Assembly: GCF_000297025.1 (NCBI RefSeq)
Contig: NZ_CAKD01000010.1
Span: forward strand, 47,331-111,330
Reading direction: 5' to 3'
DNA from: Lactobacillus pasteurii DSM 23907 = CRBIP 24.76
Lineage (GTDB): Bacteria > Bacillota > Bacilli > Lactobacillales > Lactobacillaceae
DNA length: 64,000 nt
Position 1 is the first letter of the stretch. Each line of letters starts with the position of its first letter. Position numbers and translations under genes: made by a program. Shown in pieces: positions 9,106-17,504 of the stretch. Under the pieces are notes generated by a model, which did not search any database, was not told the DNA's origin, and saw only the letters and a list, made by a program, of their open reading frames with translations.

Positions 9106-9603
9106 TTATCTTAATTTGATAATAACTAGAAGTACAAAGCTAAATGCTAGACCTGCTAGTGAACTAAAAATTGTAAACTTATTTCTCTGCAATACTGCCC
9201 TATCATCAGTATACTCTAATGAACCCATGTTCAATAGACCAACAACTGCGATCAAAGCACAAATGATATTAACAAGCATCGCCTGAGCTATGAATTGCGT
9301 TACCATGAGCAACTTGAAACTATCCCTGTCAAGAAAATCTTCTTTGTGCAAAAGCAGATAGTATCCTAGAACAAAATCTACTATTGAGACAATCAATGCA
9401 AGCGTGATGGTAGGATTCTGTTTGATTATCGCTAGAGGAGTAACTTTTGCGTACACGCTTTGAAATTCAATGAAAGCCCAATATGCTAACGGGGTTAGAA
9501 ATAAAATGTAACTATAGACCGTTAAGAGTCGCCGAGGGGTAATGTCTAACGATTCTGATAATTTCTTGAGGTATAATTTGCCTCCACTTTTAAGCTTCCC
9601 CAT
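9106..9603 (-). CDS. Small integral membrane protein of the alpha-glucoside operon
   Basis: I do not recognise a family. From the ATG at 9603 (AAAAGGAGC upstream) the product is 165 residues with about four hydrophobic segments: LLTVYSYILFLTPLAYWAFI, ITLALIVSIVDFVLGYYLLL, LMVTQFIAQAMLVNIICALI and FSSLAGLAFSFVLLVII. The N-terminus is basic (MGKLKSGGKLYLKK). It overlaps the end of the RpiR gene by 14 bases and precedes EIIA by 14 bases, so it is translated with the operon. An earlier start at 9645 would lie inside the RpiR gene without a good ribosome site. Confidence 0.65.
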   Translation of the reverse strand: MGKLKSGGKLYLKKLSESLDITPRRLLTVYSYILFLTPLAYWAFIEFQSVYAKVTPLAIIKQNPTITLALIVSIVDFVLGYYLLLHKEDFLDRDSFKLLMVTQFIAQAMLVNIICALIAVVGLLNMGSLEYTDDRAVLQRNKFTIFSSLAGLAFSFVLLVIIKLR

Positions 9604-10387
9604 TATTCTGCTCCTTTTGATTATTGTGCCAAAGATAATATTCATTGATTAGCAAGTCGACATAAACATAAGCTGGCGAAAAGGATATCTTTTCATTTGA
9701 AAACCCTTTATAAGTAGAAAAGTCGATCGTATCGAAAAATAAACTAAAATCGGAAATGGATGTGATTTTGTTAGCACCTGGACGAGTCAGCGAAACAATA
9801 TTCAGACGGTTGTTAGTAAGTCTGATCTTGTTCAATTCCTCATAAAGCCGTTCCCTATTTCCACTAAAAGTAACGATAATTAGCATATCATCTTTTTTAG
9901 CCCAGCTACTGCAACGCCTTAATTCGTCAAATGCCGATGGCAAAACAGTAGTATTCTTGCCTACCAAAAACAGTTCCTTAGCAATGTAATTGGCAATCAA
10001 TTCTTGCTGCCAACCCGTTGAATACAGATAGACAGTACCTGCTTTCTCTAAGCCTATGAAAAATGGTTCACAATTGTAATGTTTGTATTGTTGAATAACG
10101 CCTTTCAAAATACCAGCTGTTTTATCGACAATATCAATAGTCGATTCAACTTCTGTTTCATCAAAAGTTCTCATCAACTCAAATTTCAGTTCGCTATATC
10201 CGGATAACCCTAATTTTTTGCATAATCTGAAAATTGCTGATTTTGAAACATACAGCTTTTCAGATAGTTCAGCCAAACTTAGCTGACTGTTGCCTTTTGG
10301 GTCATCTAAAAGCTGCTTGACCAATGCTTCATCGGTATCGCTTAGCTTTTTTCTCGCTTCAAAAATTCTAGCACTTAAACTACTCAT
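9590..10387 (-). CDS. RpiR-family transcriptional regulator (HTH + SIS)
   Basis: An N-terminal HTH_6 domain (about residues 1-75: LSLAELSEKLYVSKSAIFRLCKKLGLSGYSELK) is followed by a sugar-isomerase (SIS) ligand domain from about residue 110 (VYLYSTGWQQELIANYIAKEL ... DMLIIVTFSGNRERLYEELNKI). The SIS domain should sense a phospho-sugar, here probably an alpha-glucoside 6-phosphate. It lies between the EIICB gene and the small membrane protein, overlapping the latter. The dyad cluster at 13929-13980 upstream of malH is the natural candidate operator. It could act as activator or repressor. Confidence 0.85.
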   Translation of the reverse strand: MSSLSARIFEARKKLSDTDEALVKQLLDDPKGNSQLSLAELSEKLYVSKSAIFRLCKKLGLSGYSELKFELMRTFDETEVESTIDIVDKTAGILKGVIQQYKHYNCEPFFIGLEKAGTVYLYSTGWQQELIANYIAKELFLVGKNTTVLPSAFDELRRCSSWAKKDDMLIIVTFSGNRERLYEELNKIRLTNNRLNIVSLTRPGANKITSISDFSLFFDTIDFSTYKGFSNEKISFSPAYVYVDLLINEYYLWHNNQKEQNNGEA

Positions 10388-10504
10388 AACTTCCCTTCAC
10401 CTATTGCGGTATTGATACAATAAAAATTAATAATATAGTTAATATTATCACAATAAGCCTAGAATTGATATATGTATAGCATAGATACAATTGATAGTGA
10501 CTAA

Positions 10505-12382
10505 TTAAAGCATTTGCTTCATTTCTGCAACAATGCTGTCAACATCTAAGCCAACTACAACATTGAATTGCTTGCCATTATGTTCAAGAGCGTAAGCACC
10601 AACTGACTTGAAGGCTGCTTCATCGGCAACTTTTGCTTCATCAAAGACAGTTACTCTTAAGCGAGTAGCACATGAGTCAAATTTATCGATGTTTTCTTTT
10701 CCACCTAATAAGTCAATAAAGCCTGTTGCACGTTCAACAAATGGATTGTCATCAGCTTCGGTGTTTACGTTGCCAGCTTGACCAGATTCATTGATCATAT
10801 GAACCATTCTTTCAAGAACTTGGGCTACGTCCAAACCAACAATAACTTGAAGGGCTTGACCGTGGTGAACGACATTAACGGCCTTGTTTTGCTTGAAGGC
10901 TGAGTCTGGAGCAACCTTGTTTGGATCAACAACGGTGATTCTCAATCTAGTTGCACAAGAGTTGATTTCAGTAATGTTTGCAGGGCCTCCTAACAATTGC
11001 AAGTAAGCAGTTGCTCTTGCAATGTATGGATCGTTTGCATCAGTTGCTTGAGCTGATTCAGCAGCCTTAGCAGCCTTGTATTCAGCCTTAGACATCAATT
11101 TAGCATCAACGTCATCTGCTTCACGACCTGGAGTCAAGTAGTTGTTCTTTTCGATCATGAACTTGAAGATAAAGAATGTGAGTGCTGCAAAGATAAGACC
11201 AATTGCAAATTGAATCAAGTAAGTTGACCAATGGTTAGCCCAAAGTGGAATCCAGTTTTGAGCAGCGATACCAATGGCACCGTCAGTCATCATACCAACA
11301 ACACCGAATGAGTACATCAAGGTGTTCATAGTAGCTGCAAGCAATGAGTAGATAATCCACAAACTTGGTGCAGCAAACAAGTAAGTGAAGTCAACTGGTT
11401 CAGTAATACCAGCAAATAATGAAGTCAAGGCTGCTGGAATTACCAAAGCAGCAGTTTGCTTTTTCTTGTTCTTTTTAGCTGTTGCGTAGAAGGCAACACA
11501 GATAATAGGTGCCAAGAAGACCTTTTCATTACCATATAGAGGGAATCCGAATTGTGGAGCAAGTTGCTTCAATGGAGCTGAACTTGCAGCGAATTCTGAT
11601 AAGTGTTGCAACCAGTATGGTTGAAGTCCGCCAGCTACTACGGCTGGACCGAATTGGAATGGGATGTATACCAAGTGGTGCAAACCGGTCGGAATCAAGA
11701 CTCTGTTCAAGAAGTTGAAGATCCAAACGCCGATCACTCCACTAGATACCATGAATGATTGCATTGAGTCGATACCAAGTTGGATTTTTGGCCAAATAAG
11801 ACAAGTCAAAAATGCAGTTGGGATCATTGCCAAGAAGCCAAGAATTACGATGTAAGTTGAACCTTGGAAAGTTCCGAGGAATTCTGGCAATTTCTTGTCA
11901 AAGTAACGGTTGTGAAGCCAAATAACAATACCGGCTACGATCAAGGCACCAACAATAGAAGTGTTCAATGTCTTGATACCAGCGATTTCCTTCAAACCAC
12001 CGTTAGTTGCGTTGGCAACCAATGGCTTGTTCCAGTTGTTAACGCCAAAGAATGGTCCCCATTGACTTAAGAAACCACCAATAAAGTAGTTAAAAGTCAA
12101 ATAAGTAACTAATGATTCCATGGCTGCCCGACCCTTGGAACTTCTAGCAAGTCCAATTGGCAAACCAACCACGAACAATAGTTCTACTTGGTTGAAGACG
12201 GTCCAACCACCTTGAGAAATTACGTACCAAATTCCATACCACATGGTCCCTTCTTTAGCAATATTGCCAAAGATCATTGGGTTCATGAACAAACTACCAA
12301 GGGCAACTACTATACCTGAGAATGAGAACAGTAGGACTGGAACGAACATCGCCCCACCGAATCTCTGCAGTTTCTGCATCAT
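10505..12382 (-). CDS. malP: Alpha-glucoside (maltose-type) PTS EIICB with two tandem EIIB domains
   Basis: The N-terminal EIIC domain (about residues 1-425) begins KLQRFGGAMFVPVLLFSFSG like MalP/GlvC permeases and contains GITEPVDFTYLFAAP, the conserved PTS substrate-site region. Two complete EIIB domains follow, each with the phosphorylated Cys: ITEINSCATRLRITV (about residue 478) and IDKFDSCATRLRVTV (about residue 575). Most relatives have a single EIIB and are about 530 residues; this one has 625. The start ATGATG follows AAGGAAAT. The gene follows the 6-phospho-alpha-glucosidase gene in one operon, so the likely substrate is maltose or a related alpha-glucoside taken up as its 6-phosphate. 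EIIA is supplied in trans by the operon's last gene. Confidence 0.88.
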   Translation of the reverse strand: MMQKLQRFGGAMFVPVLLFSFSGIVVALGSLFMNPMIFGNIAKEGTMWYGIWYVISQGGWTVFNQVELLFVVGLPIGLARSSKGRAAMESLVTYLTFNYFIGGFLSQWGPFFGVNNWNKPLVANATNGGLKEIAGIKTLNTSIVGALIVAGIVIWLHNRYFDKKLPEFLGTFQGSTYIVILGFLAMIPTAFLTCLIWPKIQLGIDSMQSFMVSSGVIGVWIFNFLNRVLIPTGLHHLVYIPFQFGPAVVAGGLQPYWLQHLSEFAASSAPLKQLAPQFGFPLYGNEKVFLAPIICVAFYATAKKNKKKQTAALVIPAALTSLFAGITEPVDFTYLFAAPSLWIIYSLLAATMNTLMYSFGVVGMMTDGAIGIAAQNWIPLWANHWSTYLIQFAIGLIFAALTFFIFKFMIEKNNYLTPGREADDVDAKLMSKAEYKAAKAAESAQATDANDPYIARATAYLQLLGGPANITEINSCATRLRITVVDPNKVAPDSAFKQNKAVNVVHHGQALQVIVGLDVAQVLERMVHMINESGQAGNVNTEADDNPFVERATGFIDLLGGKENIDKFDSCATRLRVTVFDEAKVADEAAFKSVGAYALEHNGKQFNVVVGLDVDSIVAEMKQML

Positions 12383-12416
12383 ATTTCCTTCACCTCATTT
12401 TTTACTCCAAAGATAA

Positions 12417-12452
12417 AGGCAGCCAGCTACTTCCTCAATAGCAAGCTGCCTT
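12417..12452 (-). terminator. Intra-operon hairpin between malH and malP
   Basis: On the minus strand the dyad GGCAGC-N2-GCTA / TAGC-N2-GCTGCC is followed only by TTTATC. The weak T-run suggests a partial terminator or mRNA-stability hairpin that would lower malP relative to malH. Confidence 0.5.
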
Positions 12453-12472
12453 CTCTTTAATTTTTGACTTTT

Positions 12473-13816
12473 TTATTTCAAGTCGGGCCAGTAAGGCTTG
12501 TTTACAACCATCATGTCGTCGAGAATCTTCTTGGCAACGGATGCGTCTGGAACAGTCTTGTTCAAAGCGAATGCTTCGAGCATCTTTACGTATGACTTTT
12601 GTTCATAAGCATCTACAACCAACTTTTCACAAGTTACTTGTTCGTTGATCATACCGTATTGCAATCTGCCGGCTTCGCCTTGGCAAATTGGTTGTACGCC
12701 GTCTGCACCAAACAAGCAAGGTACTTCAACGATTGCGTCATCAGCGATATTTGAAATTGCACCGTTGTTTGGAATGTTGGCAAGGAATTTTTCATGAGTA
12801 TTGTAGGCAATTGCGTGGCAAATATCTACAATGTATTCTGAGTGAACTTCTGAGTAGTCCCAAAGGTTTCCCTTAGCAGTTCCTTCCTTGACGATTCTTT
12901 CACATTCACCAAAGACTAACTTTTGACGGTATTCAAGAATTTCGTCAGTTCTAGTGTGCTTTGGATCAGCATTCTTAACTTCGTATTGTGGGAAGTAGTA
13001 GTATTGCAAGTAAGTGTTTGGCAAAGTAGTTGGGTCTAATTGGTAAACTTCGGCAGCTTCCTTGAAAGTTGCTTCCCAACTTGCTTCGGTATGTTCGTCG
13101 TATTCGCCGCCTACCCAGTAGCCGTTCTTAGCAACGTATTCCTTAAGCATTGGAGTTAAGTCTTCGCCAGTCTTGCGGTCGCGAACTTCTTTCCACCAAC
13201 CAAAGTGGTTCAAACCATAGTACTTAAAGTCTAAGTCTTTAAAGCTCTTACGTCCGGCGATAACAGCCATTCTATCCATTAAGTCGATTGGCATGTCACA
13301 AATGTTGATTACCTTAGCATTTGGACGGAATCTTCTACATGCTTCTGAAACGATCGCAATAGTGTTTGAGTAGTTGATCATCCAAGCATTTGGTGAGTAT
13401 TCTTCCATCCAATCAATGATTTCGATGATTGACTTGATTGAACGAAGTCCGTAAGCCATTCCCCCTGGTCCTGTAGTTTCTTGGCCGTAAACGCCATATT
13501 TTAGAGGAATCTTTTCATCGTATGAACGCATTTCGTACTTACCGACACGGATTGAACCCATTACGAAGTCAACATCAGTGAAGGCTTCCTTTGGATCAGT
13601 CGTGTATGAAAATTCGATTTCAGGAGCACGTTCCTTCATGATGATGGCAACTGCGTCACCGATCTTCTTTTGACGTTCTGCATCGTTGTCGTAGAACTTC
13701 AATTTTCTAAGTGGGAACTTGTCTTGACTCTTTAAAAGATTAATCACAAAGCCTGGTGTAAATGTACTACCACCGCCGGCAATAACAACTGAAAACTTTC
13801 TGTTATCCTCAACCAT
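12473..13816 (-). CDS. malH: 6-phospho-alpha-glucosidase, GH4 (NAD+ and metal dependent)
   Basis: This 447-residue cytoplasmic enzyme should hydrolyse maltose 6-phosphate-type alpha-glucosides. The NAD-binding GGGSTFTPG is at residues 14-22. The GH4 metal-site region is INYSN (about 148), with Cys173-Asp174 in NICDMP and His204 in GLNHFGWW. MGSIRVGKYEMRSYDEKIPL and YGQETTGPGG match the phospho-alpha-glucosidase branch (MalH/GlvA) rather than alpha-galactosidases or 6-phospho-beta-glucosidases. It is the first gene of the operon with malP, rpiR, a membrane protein and EIIA. A perfect cre site and RpiR-type dyads lie upstream, implying CcpA repression plus specific control. Confidence 0.92.
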   Translation of the reverse strand: MVEDNRKFSVVIAGGGSTFTPGFVINLLKSQDKFPLRKLKFYDNDAERQKKIGDAVAIIMKERAPEIEFSYTTDPKEAFTDVDFVMGSIRVGKYEMRSYDEKIPLKYGVYGQETTGPGGMAYGLRSIKSIIEIIDWMEEYSPNAWMINYSNTIAIVSEACRRFRPNAKVINICDMPIDLMDRMAVIAGRKSFKDLDFKYYGLNHFGWWKEVRDRKTGEDLTPMLKEYVAKNGYWVGGEYDEHTEASWEATFKEAAEVYQLDPTTLPNTYLQYYYFPQYEVKNADPKHTRTDEILEYRQKLVFGECERIVKEGTAKGNLWDYSEVHSEYIVDICHAIAYNTHEKFLANIPNNGAISNIADDAIVEVPCLFGADGVQPICQGEAGRLQYGMINEQVTCEKLVVDAYEQKSYVKMLEAFALNKTVPDASVAKKILDDMMVVNKPYWPDLK

Positions 13817-13901
13817 AAGTTAAAATCTCCTTCGGTTTCATTTTTACCTTTTTTCTTGTGAGGTACCTTACATGGTTTATTAAAGCACATTTTTTTGATA
13901 A

Positions 13902-13916
13902 AGAAAGCGATTTCAA
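13902..13916 (-). promoter_or_regulatory. Consensus cre site upstream of malH
   Basis: Read on the minus strand, TTGAAATCGCTTTCT matches the CcpA consensus WTGNAANCGNWNNCW at every position. It lies about 90 bases before the malH start, consistent with catabolite repression of the operon. Confidence 0.8.
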
Positions 13917-13928
13917 AGTGATCGAACT

Positions 13929-13980
13929 GTTGTTTCGATGATGGGAAACAACGTTTCAAAACCTGAAATATTTTTCAGGT
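13929..13980. promoter_or_regulatory. Clustered dyads, likely RpiR operator of the alpha-glucoside operon
   Basis: Three overlapping palindromes occur in 52 bases: GTTGTTTC/GAAACAAC (13929-13936 and 13945-13952), GAAAC-AAC-GTTTC (13945-13957), and the perfect ACCTGAAA-TATT-TTTCAGGT (13961-13980). TGAAA/TTTCA half sites are typical for RpiR-family regulators. The remainder of 13817-14230 is AT-rich and includes one more dyad, GGTATATA (14111) with TATATACC (14146). Confidence 0.55.
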
Positions 13981-14230
13981 ATTATTTAAAGTAGCCTAAC
14001 CGCTGATTTATTCTAAGTTCTTTAAAGTCTGGTTATTATTTATAGGCCTATTTTCAGCAAGATCTAAAAACGCTTGTTTCGCCTTGATTTCTATATTAGG
14101 AAATAAAAATGGTATATACTTTTATCAGACACTTGAATAAAAAAATATATACCTAAGTTATAAGATATGGATTGCATAATCTTGATATATTTATTTTTTA
14201 TGTTATTTTATAAAAACAACATGTACTAAA

Positions 14231-14254
14231 AAAGTCATCCAGCTGGATGACTTT
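14231..14254. terminator. Bidirectional terminator after ogt
   Basis: A perfect 24-base palindrome, AAAGTCATCCAG/CTGGATGACTTT, starts just past the ogt stop codon, with an A-run on one side and a short T-rich stretch on the other. Confidence 0.7.
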
Positions 14255-14260
14255 ACTTAA

Positions 14261-14773
14261 TTATCTAGGATTTGTGAAAAGTTTAGTATTAATTCCTTCT
14301 AGCTCTAGCAGCTGAATCTTCTTCTCAATGCCAGCTCGATAGCCAGTTAGGTTATTATTAGCACCAATTACGCGGTGACATGGAATAATGACGGTAATAT
14401 GATTCTTGCCTACTGCCCCGCCGGCTGCCCGGATAGGTAAATGCTTTGGATCGCTAGAAACTTTTTGAGCTAGGTCCTTATAAGAAATAACTTGACCATA
14501 AGGAATCTTCATCAACTCTTGCCAAACTTTGATCTGGAAATCAGTTCCTTGCAAATGCAATTTAGGCGTAAAATCTGGCTTTTGCTTTGCAAAATACAAA
14601 TCTAGCCATTCTTTGGCATCTTTGACAAAGCTAGATTCGCCCAAGCGATGTTCTGAAGTCAAATTATCTGCATAGCCACGATCATCTTCAAACCATAAAC
14701 CGGTTAATCCTGCTTGGTCGCTAGCTAGTAGAATTTTTCCAAAGGGCGAATCATAGTAAGAAATTGTTTGCAT
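14261..14773 (-). CDS. ogt: Methylated-DNA--protein-cysteine methyltransferase
   Basis: This 170-residue DNA-repair protein removes alkyl groups from O6 of guanine in a single-use reaction. The acceptor Cys132 lies in PCHRVIG, preceded by the RAAGGAVGKNH segment (recognition helix and arginine finger region) and followed by NNLTGYRAGIEKKIQLLELE. The N-terminal domain is the usual short variable one. The ribosome site AAAAGGAC is 7 bases upstream. It is monocistronic, with a terminator immediately downstream. No adaptive-response regulator is nearby. Confidence 0.93.
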   Translation of the reverse strand: MQTISYYDSPFGKILLASDQAGLTGLWFEDDRGYADNLTSEHRLGESSFVKDAKEWLDLYFAKQKPDFTPKLHLQGTDFQIKVWQELMKIPYGQVISYKDLAQKVSSDPKHLPIRAAGGAVGKNHITVIIPCHRVIGANNNLTGYRAGIEKKIQLLELEGINTKLFTNPR

Positions 14774-15142
14774 GTTGTATGTCCTTTTTTGAAAATACTC
14801 TTAAAGCTGTTTCTACTTACTGTAACATGTTCCATTGGCTTTTTGCACCTTTATTACTATGTGAGATGCCTTATTTACGGCACCCTATGTTTTCTTATTA
14901 ATAGACTACCTTGTTTGGGATGGAATATTGAGAATTTTAACAAACCTGTTTATAATTTTCTTTTCTACTGTAGGTTTGTACTGTTATATTAATTCAAAAA
15001 ATTCTGGTAATAAAAAATAACAAAATATCACCTAACATCAAAAAGCACTCGGCTAATCAGAACCGAGTGCTTTTAAATTATTTACGTATAGTGTATCTAT
15101 CTAGAGTGGGATATAACCGTTAGACTATCCGTTTTGTCAAAA
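14774..15142. other. Intergenic stretch with possible decayed membrane-protein tail and a terminator
   Basis: No intact gene is seen. On the plus strand a start-less frame ending about 15020 reads hydrophobic segments such as NLFIIFFSTVGLYCYINSKN and stops after GNKK; it may be the eroded end of a membrane protein but could be chance in AT-rich DNA. A hairpin at 15041-15074, AAAAGCACTCGG/CCGAGTGCTTTT, is a good terminator for either direction and lies just past the GH1 fragment on the minus strand. Confidence 0.4.
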
Positions 15143-15482
15143 CTACTCACTCAAATCTTCGCCTTGACTGGCGATAACCTTCTTATACCAGTAGAAGGAA
15201 TCTTTTGGCGTACGTGACAAGTCACCCTTGCCTTCATCATCCTTATTAACATAAACAAAGCCATAGCGCTTGCGCATTTCACCAGTACCAGCACTAACCA
15301 AGTCGATGCATCCCCACATGGTGTAGCCCATCAATTCTACGCCATCAATTGTTACAGCATCGCGCATTGAGGCAATGTTTTCTTGCAAGTATTCGATCCG
15401 ATAATCATCATGAATCTTACCATCTTCAGATACTTGATCTGCCCAACCAATACCATTTTCGACAATCCATAAAGCAGCTGCG
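15143..15482 (-). pseudogene. C-terminal fragment of GH1 6-phospho-beta-glucosidase
   Basis: The minus-strand frame reads [15 protein letters not shown] ... [17 protein letters not shown] ... [32 protein letters not shown] ... [16 protein letters not shown] and stops. It keeps the nucleophile motif VENG and the TGEMRKRYG tail but lacks the first roughly 370 residues, including the acid/base NE. It is homologous to the end of the intact enzyme at 38999-40480 but clearly diverged. It is fused in a different frame to the ImmA/IrrE fragment at about 15482, a deletion junction. Confidence 0.85.
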
Positions 15483-15765
15483 TAGCTACCATGTCTGCTA
15501 TTGCTTCCTCGCTATAGGATGAGCCACCATACAATACAGTTACGATGCTAGAAATCGCATGGCCAATCTCATGCGCTTTGGTAAAAGGCCGCTCAGCTCT
15601 GTTGTACCAGTTAGAATTGTACGCAATAACACGGCTACGCTTAAGAGTAAAGCTTGGTGCATGGTCTTCCATAAGAATGGTAAACAGAATATATTTGATA
15701 TTCGCAATAAATTTATCCAAAAATTCATTAAGTTCCGACTCGCCCTGATAATCAATCCTTAACAT
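15483..15765 (-). pseudogene. ImmA/IrrE-type metallopeptidase, N-terminal fragment
   Basis: From ATG 15765 the frame carries KAHEIGHAISSI (HExxH zinc motif) and, 20-odd residues on, EEAIADMVA, the second zinc-ligand helix of ImmA/IrrE peptidases. These enzymes cleave the phage or ICE repressor encoded next to them. The sequence turns into the GH1 fragment right after ADMVA, so the C-terminus is lost, although the hybrid frame stays open to 15352. It overlaps the end of the degraded repressor gene by 14 bases, the normal immR-immA arrangement. Confidence 0.75.
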
Positions 15766-16089
15766 CGTCTGCTACACCTTTCCCTATATCATAATCCATC
15801 AAGCTCTTCACTATTTCTAAATATTTATCCGGAACATGATAGCCACGATAAGAATACGGCTTATCGTCATCGATTGGGATCGAAGAAACGTCAGGATACG
15901 GATGAACCAAGTCGTTTGATCCATTGAGATAATCCGTAGTAGTCCCTAAAACCTCAGCCACTGCTTTTAAGGCTTGGTAAATTTCCAATTATAAATCGAA
16001 CTCTTGCCCTATCCTGCTCTATCGTTCACCTCTCTCACAGATAAGTGCTGTTTCTTCGCTAATTCCTTGATTCGTTCTAATTCGATCAT
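15752..16089 (-). pseudogene. XRE-family repressor, disrupted by stop codon and frameshift
   Basis: From ATG 16089 the frame reads MIELERIKELAKKQ ... VREVNDRAG, then TAG where the intact relative at 19188-19526 has Leu. The following GKSSIYNWK matches the relative, but a small deletion shifts the frame before ALKAVAEVLGTTTDYLNG ... SYRGYHVPDKYLEIVKSLM, which is again parallel to the relative. So this was a complete phage- or ICE-type repressor paired with the ImmA/IrrE gene. It is now inactive. Confidence 0.8.
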
Positions 16090-16218
16090 TATGATCACTA
16101 AACTTTCTATCCATAGTAACGAATCTTAATATCACTAAATCAAGACTCATTTCATAGGTAAATTTTAGTAAAAATGCTAACAGTTTTCAATGGCAATGTC
16201 ACAATTTAAGGCAAAAAA

Positions 16219-16252
16219 ATACAATCAAAATCTATTTGAATTTTGATTGTAT
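16219..16252. terminator. Terminator after the SLAP fragment
   Basis: The 13-bp stem ATACAATCAAAAT/ATTTTGATTGTAT has a 7-10 base loop with an A-run to its left (a T-run on the minus strand). It ends the minus-strand fragment at 16283. Confidence 0.65.
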
Positions 16253-16282
16253 TAATTGCTATTCAAAAAACTATCGCACAGT

Positions 16283-16603
16283 TTACTTCTTTGCAGCAGC
16301 TTCTGCTTCAGCAGCTGTATTTGATGGAGACAATGTCAAACCTTGAGGGATAAATTTAACATCACTTGCCTTTACATAAGCATCGCTACCAACATCGATT
16401 CGATCAATATTGCCCGTAGCATAGAATTTAGTGCCTACTAGGTGATAGAACAATTCTGCTTTATTTTCACTTGGTACCCAAATGTATACAAGCTTATCTA
16501 CTTTAATGTGCCCACCTTGTTTTACAATCTTTGTTCCCTTGTGGTCTTGCATAGTGCCATCGACATTGTAAACATCAGTATCTTTGATAAATCGGGGTTC
16601 TCT
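16283..16603 (-). pseudogene. C-terminal SLAP-domain fragment of a surface protein
   Basis: The readable frame runs from about PRFIKDTDVYNVDGTMQD through HIKVDKLVYIWVPSENKAEL, FYHLVGTKFY and DAYVKASDVKFIPQG to an Ala/Glu-rich tail AAEAEAAAKK. It matches the module IERIYLWVPADNQAELFYRI of the SLAP protein at 5191-7266. No signal peptide remains: at its 5' side the frame meets the repressor-type sequence reading the other way at 16600. It is a remnant, though a Met-initiated 89-residue piece could be translated. Confidence 0.75.
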
Positions 16604-16606
16604 ATC

Positions 16607-16669
16607 ATGATCGAGTTCGAAAGAACGAAAGAATTAGCGAAACACCTGCATCAATTGCTGTTCAAATGA
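16607..16669 (+). pseudogene. N-terminal fragment of the XRE repressor (third copy)
   Basis: The frame MIEFERTKELAKHLHQLLFK stops after 20 codons. Its first 36 bases and the sequence before the ATG closely match the start of the intact repressor at 19188. A recombination joined the repressor's 5' end to unrelated DNA. Confidence 0.7.
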
Positions 16670-16713
16670 TGCTTACTGTGCTATAATTGCCTTGAGACAA
16701 GGAGGCTTATATT

Positions 16714-17454
16714 ATGCTTGCTAAAAGAAGAATTCATGTACTAATGTCAGTATTTCTGGCTGCTGTTTTGTTTGTCGTAACAGCAGAGCATGCTAGTGCT
16801 GCCGAATCCGATACAGTTAAACTGTATTTAAATCATAATACCTACGTTTACAACAATAAAGGAAAACGTTTATATGGAAAAGGTAATTATATCAAGAAAA
16901 ACATTGTAATTACTGCTCCGGGTAAATTAGAGAAGACAAATTCCGTAAAAAGATATTACATAATGAAACGGTCAGATGAAGGTACTGTGTCAAATTATAA
17001 AACTCCTACGTTTACCTATTTATACTGGCTTCCGTATACAATTATAAAAAATATAGAATATTATAAAACAGGCCCTAATAGATACATCAAGTGTATGAAT
17101 GTCAAAGCCATTTATACTGAAGCTCTTCCTTCACCTTATTCGCATAAAGCACGTTTATTAGCAACTAATCAGGAAACGGTCATAACACGAGATCCTAAAG
17201 AAATCAATCAAAAACATATCTACGCTTTAACGAAAGTTGCTAATAACAGAGTTGAGGATGCGATTATATTACCAAAAAACAAGAAGTTAGTTGTAGATGA
17301 TACTGTAGGATTTGATAATCTAATTGGTACTGCTTATCATATAAAAAATACAAATTATTATGTTAAAGCTTTCGATGTAGTTAGAAAGCCTAGACATCTA
17401 GTATTTTCTCATCCACTTAAGTCTTTTGTTGACGGTATTACAACTGTATATTAA
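16714..17454 (+). CDS. Secreted SLAP-like surface protein, 246 residues
   Basis: The signal peptide MLAKRRIHVLMSVFLAAVLFV continues to cleavage near ASA-AE. SLAP-type strands follow at once: TVKLYLNHNTYVYNNKGKR, then YLYWLPYTIIKNIEYYKTG, RYIKCMNVKAIY, and a second module ending YYVKAFDVVRKPRH. The composition is basic and tyrosine-rich, with no LPXTG and no extra domain, so it is a compact two-module wall-binding protein. AAGGAGG sits 7 bases upstream of the ATG. A terminator follows. It sits in the scrambled island between the repressor fragment and the helveticin gene. Its role beyond wall attachment is unknown. Confidence 0.7.
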   Translation: MLAKRRIHVLMSVFLAAVLFVVTAEHASAAESDTVKLYLNHNTYVYNNKGKRLYGKGNYIKKNIVITAPGKLEKTNSVKRYYIMKRSDEGTVSNYKTPTFTYLYWLPYTIIKNIEYYKTGPNRYIKCMNVKAIYTEALPSPYSHKARLLATNQETVITRDPKEINQKHIYALTKVANNRVEDAIILPKNKKLVVDDTVGFDNLIGTAYHIKNTNYYVKAFDVVRKPRHLVFSHPLKSFVDGITTVY

Positions 17455-17459
17455 TCATA

Positions 17460-17502
17460 AAAAGGACAATTAGCCTTCCATTGCGGGTTAATTGTCCTTT
17501 CG
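17460..17502. terminator. Shared terminator between SLAP-like gene and helveticin gene
   Basis: The stem AAAGGACAATTA.../...TTAATTGTCCTTT is flanked by A and T runs and serves both convergent genes. Confidence 0.75.
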
Positions 17503-17504
17503 TT

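Noticed and set aside
14768..14992. 74-codon plus-strand ORF after ogt
   Set aside because: Its start overlaps the ogt start region, it has no ribosome site of its own, and the hydrophobic reading is expected from AT-rich DNA.
16442..16669. 75-codon plus-strand ORF ending in the repressor fragment
   Set aside because: Its first two thirds are antisense to the SLAP fragment; only the last 21 codons match a real gene start.
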